Part shown: positions 4,610-7,904 of the stretch, piece after piece
Position numbering within the stretch: the stretch's first letter is position 1
Layout: every line of letters begins with the position of its first letter
NCBI GenBank assembly: GCA_027619145.1
Contig: JAQCGA010000167.1
Span: forward strand, 1 to 7,904
DNA: 7,904 nt
Direction: 5' to 3'
DNA from: a bacterium
GTDB taxonomy: Bacteria; Latescibacterota; UBA2968; GCA-2709665
Program-made: the position numbers and the translations under genes
Notes under the pieces: model-generated
What the model was told of the DNA's origin: nothing
Seen by the model: the letters and a program-made list of their open reading frames with translations, nothing else
Database searches by the model: none

Positions 4610-7522
4610 TTATTGTCCGTAAGATTTAACAAAAAGTACGAAGTCAGAAAATGCGATGTGTCCATCCAGGTCCAGGTCGAATCTGGTATGGTACCCGGGG
4701 TCTCCCGAAGAGGTGCCGAACGCGCTGGCGAAGATGAGAAAGTCCGTGAAATTGACCTGTCCGTCGTCGTTGAAATCGGCGGATGTTGTTACAGAGGCGG
4801 CAACGACGGTGCCCGAAAGTGCAATGCGGACGGTTGGGGTGGTTGTGTCATTGCTGGATATGAGGAGGGTTCCTGCTACTTCTCCTGCGCTGGAGGGAGT
4901 AAATGTAAGCGTGACGACGGTGCTGTCTCCTGACGCAACGGAGAATGTATTGGGCGAAGCTGTGAATCCGCTGGTGTTCGATGAGAGACCCGAAACGCTG
5001 AGGGTTTCACTGCCGGTATTGTGTACGATGAAGGTTGCTGTACCACTATTGCCCACGGTGATTTCGCCGAAATGCAGGCTTTCTGCGCTGACGCGGATGC
5101 GGGGTTGGGGTGCCAGGATGCTGATTGGGGAGAACGTGTCGAGGTGTGGCAAGGATTGACCGGCCGGTCCGCCGAAGACCACCAGATCGTACTGGCCGGT
5201 CGGTGCTGCGGAAAAGTCCAGAGTTTGTGCAAACCGGCCCCCGGAGACGTCCGTAAAAAAGCGGATCGGGTCTCCGGAATCCAGCGGATCAAACCGGAAA
5301 AGCACCTGGGTATTGGCCGGGTTGGTGAGCGTGCCGGAAATGTGTACGGTTTGGCCAGAAAAATATGAGGCAGGAATGGGCGTGTCCAGAACAAGGCCGT
5401 CCAGGGCATCTACCGGTATGAAAACGGGTTCATTACCAGAGGATGTAACCACGAAAGGAGAGTAGTTGCCCAGGTGCGGAAGGCTGCCACCTGAAGGTCC
5501 TCCGAAGAAGTCGAGGGTATAGGTGCCTGCCTGTGCCGGAAAAAAGACAAAGCCTTTCCGGAACGTACCGCCGGATACATCTGTTCCAATACGGATGACC
5601 GGGTTGCCATCTTCGGAGGGGAGCCTCATGAGCAACGTTTCGATGGAAGTGTCTGTGACTCGGCCAGAAAGAGAGGCTCCTGTGCCGGCTTTGTGATAGG
5701 CCGGCAGGGGCTGGTTCAGGGTGAATCCAGAAAAGAAGTCAACGGGAATGAGGACCTGGCCGCTGCCTGGGGTAACTGTAACCGGGGAAAATCGTCCGAG
5801 AAACGGAAGAGACTGATCCTGTATGCCCATATAAAAGGCCAGGGTATAGGTGCCGGCCTGGGAGGGGTCGAAAAGAATGCTGCGCGAGAACCGGCCGCTT
5901 TGTACGTCTGCGAAAAAGCGGAGCGTATCCTGTTGACCACCCAGGGGCTCGAACCGGAAGAGGATTCTGTCGATGGATGGATCGCTGACTGTGCCGGAAA
6001 TTTCGGTGGCGCTTCCAGCGGTGAACAGGCCCTGCAATGGGCCGTCGAAGGTGAGGCGTGGGAAATAGTCGCGGGCCAGGCCAGTTTGGGGGCGAAAGTC
6101 TGCGGGAATGGGGATCAGGAAACCCTGGAATTGTCCGGCGGTTTCCGCCTGGAGTGTGACCGTGTTGTTTGTTCCATTGCCCATCAAGCGCAGGTAGGTA
6201 GGGGCAAGCGGCTTGACGCGGCCTGTAACCGAGGGGCCATTTACCGAAAAGCCCGTTTCGGCGGGCATCGGGATTGAGCGTGCACCGGTGGTGGGTTCGG
6301 TGAGGAATGAAAACGTATAGTTGTAAACAGGCGATGTATTGAGGCCATTACCGGAGAGAAAAAGTCTGGCAGTGTATGTCCGATAGAGGTCCTTGAAATT
6401 GCGGCCGGTCTGGGCTTCTACATTGGGAATGCCTGCACGTGGTGTTTTGACGAGAGACGAGGCGATGTTCGTGCCGAATTGTTCGATCAGGCCACGCAAG
6501 AAGAGATAGGCCGCGCCCCGGATGCTGTTGTTGAGTCCGGCGTCGCCAATCAGGGAGTTGGCGGCTGGGTTTTGGAGAAAGGGGCCATAGAGCCGGGGTA
6601 AATCTCCCGTGATATGGCCACCGACCAGGTCTTCTGTATAGTGTGAAAGGGCTTCGTTCAGCCAGCTATCTTCGCTTTGACCATCGTGCACGAGGACGTG
6701 CTGGTTGTAGTTGACGAGGTGCTGGAATTCGTGTGCGAGGAGCGGTTCGTAAAAGTCCAGGCTGTGCGAGAGGCCAATGAACATCATATCGGCCTGGTTG
6801 CCGTTTCCGCCCCGGTTTGTTGCGAACAGAGAGCGGGAAGAATAAAATCCTGCGACGCCGCCTACCTGATCCACCAGTGGGGTAAAGAGAAAGATGACTT
6901 TCCCGTTGCCATCTACGTCCGATGGATCTCCAAAATTAGAGGTGATTATGGGGTAATTGTTGGTGCTGAAGCGTTCCAGCATGGCCTGGATATCGGCTGT
7001 TGTTATGGTAACTTCCGCCCCGGAAAGGTTGTTGTCCAGGTACCCTATGGCCCGGCTGGTGGACGCAACCTGGGTTGCTTCCACGGTGCGGTCCGACGTA
7101 ACACCGCCGAATTTGCTGAACGTGAAGGAGCGGGTGGCCTGGTCTGGTTGTGCGGCTTTGGATAGAGAGGGTTGCCAGCCGCCTGTTTGCCGTAGCCGCT
7201 TTGCCAGTTCGCGTTCTTCTCGGCGTAAGAGGGTCTCGAAACGGTCGCGGTCTGAAACGGCGATGTTTTGGCTGCGGCGAAGCGGGACTGGACGGGCTGC
7301 TGTCGGAGCACCTGAAAGGGTATAGGAGAAAGTCCGCGAGGTGTCCGGTTCATCTGTTGCGGTAGAATAGAGGACCAGTTCATATTCTTGTCCTGTGAAG
7401 TCCAGCGTGAGCGTGGCAGTGCCCGAAGTAAGGTTTACTGTAATCGGCTCACCAGCGGGTTGCGCGACAGCCACCCCTGTAAAGAGGAGCAAACTCAGTG
7501 TGGTCCAGATTCGCCAGAACAT
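4610..7522 (-). CDS. Secreted multidomain metallopeptidase (M30/hyicolysin-like) with C-terminal dockerin
   Basis: A 970-residue exported protein. Residues 1-20 are a signal peptide (FWR, LLLF core, cleavage after AVA before QPAG). A beta-rich and then charged helical stretch to about 130 may be a propeptide. The peptidase domain (about 133-405) has DVDGNGKVIFLF (202-213), the zinc site His264-Glu265-x-x-His268 (LLAHEFQHLV) and SWLNEALSHYTED (286-298), where Glu290 is the likely third ligand, as in M30-type gluzincins. Three repeats of about 110 residues follow (about 485-583, 590-692, 700-802), each with an SG-x-(V/L) strand and ending LPxLxxxSP. An ASH/choice-of-anchor-D-like domain (806-905) comes next, then a dockerin with two calcium loops: Asp916/Asn918/Asp920/Asp927 and Asp949/Asp951/Asp953/Asp960. 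Role: extracellular proteolysis, held by the dockerin to a cohesin partner (inferred). The start at 7522 has AAGGAA six bases upstream; ATG 7549 is in frame but adds a poor signal-peptide front. Confidence 0.92.
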   Translation of the reverse strand: MFWRIWTTLSLLLFTGVAVAQPAGEPITVNLTSGTATLTLDFTGQEYELVLYSTATDEPDTSRTFSYTLSGAPTAARPVPLRRSQNIAVSDRDRFETLLRREERELAKRLRQTGGWQPSLSKAAQPDQATRSFTFSKFGGVTSDRTVEATQVASTSRAIGYLDNNLSGAEVTITTADIQAMLERFSTNNYPIITSNFGDPSDVDGNGKVIFLFTPLVDQVGGVAGFYSSRSLFATNRGGNGNQADMMFIGLSHSLDFYEPLLAHEFQHLVNYNQHVLVHDGQSEDSWLNEALSHYTEDLVGGHITGDLPRLYGPFLQNPAANSLIGDAGLNNSIRGAAYLFLRGLIEQFGTNIASSLVKTPRAGIPNVEAQTGRNFKDLYRTYTARLFLSGNGLNTSPVYNYTFSFLTEPTTGARSIPMPAETGFSVNGPSVTGRVKPLAPTYLRLMGNGTNNTVTLQAETAGQFQGFLIPIPADFRPQTGLARDYFPRLTFDGPLQGLFTAGSATEISGTVSDPSIDRILFRFEPLGGQQDTLRFFADVQSGRFSRSILFDPSQAGTYTLAFYMGIQDQSLPFLGRFSPVTVTPGSGQVLIPVDFFSGFTLNQPLPAYHKAGTGASLSGRVTDTSIETLLMRLPSEDGNPVIRIGTDVSGGTFRKGFVFFPAQAGTYTLDFFGGPSGGSLPHLGNYSPFVVTSSGNEPVFIPVDALDGLVLDTPIPASYFSGQTVHISGTLTNPANTQVLFRFDPLDSGDPIRFFTDVSGGRFAQTLDFSAAPTGQYDLVVFGGPAGQSLPHLDTFSPISILAPQPRIRVSAESLHFGEITVGNSGTATFIVHNTGSETLSVSGLSSNTSGFTASPNTFSVASGDSTVVTLTFTPSSAGEVAGTLLISSNDTTTPTVRIALSGTVVAASVTTSADFNDDGQVNFTDFLIFASAFGTSSGDPGYHTRFDLDLDGHIAFSDFVLFVKSYGQ

Positions 7523-7528
7523 AGACAA

Positions 7529-7534
7529 TTCCTT
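7529..7534 (-). promoter_or_regulatory. Shine-Dalgarno AAGGAA of the peptidase gene
   Basis: AAGGAA on the minus strand, six bases before the ATG at 7522. It selects that start over the in-frame ATG at 7549 and places the Arg plus hydrophobic core at the very N-terminus, as a signal peptide needs. Confidence 0.8.
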
Positions 7535-7650
7535 ACGGTTAATAATCAAGTTTCTGAGATCGTGGGTACCCTGTTGGACTGTTGGGGAAATATATTGGAC
7601 AAGCGAAGGTCGATGCGGTTATCTGTATTAAGATCAATTTCTTATAACTT

Positions 7651-7740
7651 AAAAGGCCACCAGCACTCGGCTCTGCCAAGCGTCGCTGATGGCCATATGG
7701 CATCTTGGAGGTTTGTCGGGGGGCAAACCCTTCAGATACC
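7651..7740 (-). ncRNA. Structured 5' leader or small RNA candidate: two stem-loops, the second followed by UUUU
   Basis: The predicted transcript start (about 7740) coincides with the foot of hairpin 1: GGUAUCU (7740-7734) pairs with AGAUGCC (7705-7699), and inside it GGUUUG (7729-7724 strand side) pairs with CAAACC (7715-7710) around the loop CCCCCCGA, with a 4x4 internal loop. Hairpin 2 pairs GGCCAUCAGC (7694-7685) with GCUGGUGGCC (7664-7655), with one U-G pair, and contains a nested 6-bp stem (7680-7675 with 7671-7666) around the triloop AGA. UUUUAAG follows at 7654. The about 90 bases could be a free small RNA, an attenuator or an unrecognised riboswitch. The remaining 130 bases to the peptidase start are AT-richer and show no further strong structure. 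I match it to no known class. Confidence 0.5.
7655..7694 (-). terminator. Hairpin 2: possible attenuator/terminator in the peptidase leader
   Basis: A 10-bp outer stem and a 6-bp inner stem, GC-rich, followed on the minus strand by UUUUAAGUU. The U-run is short (four), so termination may be partial. If it works, most transcripts from the upstream promoter would end before the peptidase gene. Confidence 0.4.
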
Positions 7741-7746
7741 TCCGGC

Positions 7747-7775
7747 AATATAGCGCATCTGGTAGAAAATGTCAA
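7747..7775 (-). promoter_or_regulatory. Near-consensus sigma70 promoter of the peptidase gene/leader RNA
   Basis: Minus-strand TTGACA (7775-7770), a 17-base spacer and TATATT (7752-7747): perfect -35, five of six at the -10 and ideal spacing. RNA would begin near 7740, 218 bases before the peptidase ATG. It is the strongest promoter match I found in the window and begins about 55 bases after the upstream gene's stop. Confidence 0.75.
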
Positions 7776-7830
7776 GTTCGATTCTACCCGAAACGCTTGC
7801 AGCAGTGATCTGTGTACCGGTCGGGTTTCT

Positions 7831-7904
7831 TTACGAAGGCGTATGTTGCAGGCGTTCACCGGTGAGGCGTGCCAGGCGGATTCTGTCCAGGCGGAAGACC
7901 CGGT
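7831..7904 (-). CDS. C-terminal end of a probable WYL-domain regulator (5' part off the window)
   Basis: The minus strand from the right edge reads, after two bases of a split codon, 23 sense codons and then TAA (7833-7831). The peptide includes RVFRLDRIRLARLTGERL. An FRLDRI-x3-LTGERF-like ending is typical, from memory, of WYL domains, which bind ligands or nucleic acid and are usually attached to an N-terminal HTH in transcription regulators. With only 23 residues visible this is a suggestion, not proof. No terminator with a T-run is seen between this stop and the promoter at 7775. Confidence 0.5.
   Translation of the reverse strand, partial: RVFRLDRIRLARLTGERLQHTPS

Noticed and set aside
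7699..7745. Resemblance of the leader region to a cyclic-di-GMP riboswitch
   Set aside because: Only the plus-strand complement has a GGGCAAACC-like stretch; the GACGCAAAGCC part and the right strand are missing.
7539..7859. 106-codon minus-strand ORF across the peptidase leader
   Set aside because: It runs through the WYL-like gene's end, the promoter and both hairpins, with no domain or ribosome site.
1..7904. CRISPR array, tRNA, rRNA, insertion sequence or phage genes
   Set aside because: I saw no regularly spaced direct repeats, no clover-leaf sequence, and no transposase, integrase or phage motif on either strand.

Overview
The window looks like part of a bacterial chromosome in which every gene I can support lies on the minus strand. 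The set includes a secreted metallopeptidase ending in an Asn/Asp-rich dockerin, a mandelate-racemase-type enzyme and a ferredoxin:thioredoxin reductase catalytic chain. Its style recalls deep-branching environmental bacteria such as Latescibacterota or Poribacteria. That placement rests on gene style only and is an inference.

Reading along the minus strand (right to left): (1) 7904-7831, the last 23 residues of a probable WYL-domain regulator that enters from the right edge. (2) 7830-7523, a gene-poor stretch of about 310 bases with a near-consensus sigma70 promoter (TTGACA, 17 bases, TATATT). It is followed by a leader that starts directly with one stem-loop and continues into a second, larger stem-loop trailed by UUUU. 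(3) 7522-4610, a 970-residue secreted protein: signal peptide, HEFQH metallopeptidase domain (M30/hyicolysin-like), three repeats of about 110 residues, an ASH/choice-of-anchor-D-type domain and a C-terminal dockerin. (4) 4424-4107, a small protein of unknown function. (5) 4008-3598, the FTR catalytic beta chain, with its own TTGACA promoter. (6) 3564-3525, a perfect 16-bp inverted repeat that could be a terminator, an operator, or both. (7) 3481-1433, a two-part protein: an N-terminal calcineurin-like phosphoesterase and a C-terminal half that looks like a beta/alpha barrel. (8) 1436-270, an enolase-superfamily enzyme of the mandelate racemase subgroup, joined to gene 7 by an ATGA stop/start overlap. 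(9) 209-1, a small Cys-rich (CxxC...C...C) protein, probably with a TTG start, that leaves the window at the left edge.

Genes 7 and 8 are almost certainly co-translated and probably act on the same organic substrate, perhaps a phosphorylated or sugar-acid compound; the substrate cannot be read from the sequence. The FTR chain points to a redox relay passing electrons from ferredoxin to thioredoxin-like proteins. The least explained parts are the structured leader before the peptidase gene, the phosphoesterase-barrel fusion, the inverted repeat enclosing a possible -10 box, and the small unknown proteins.
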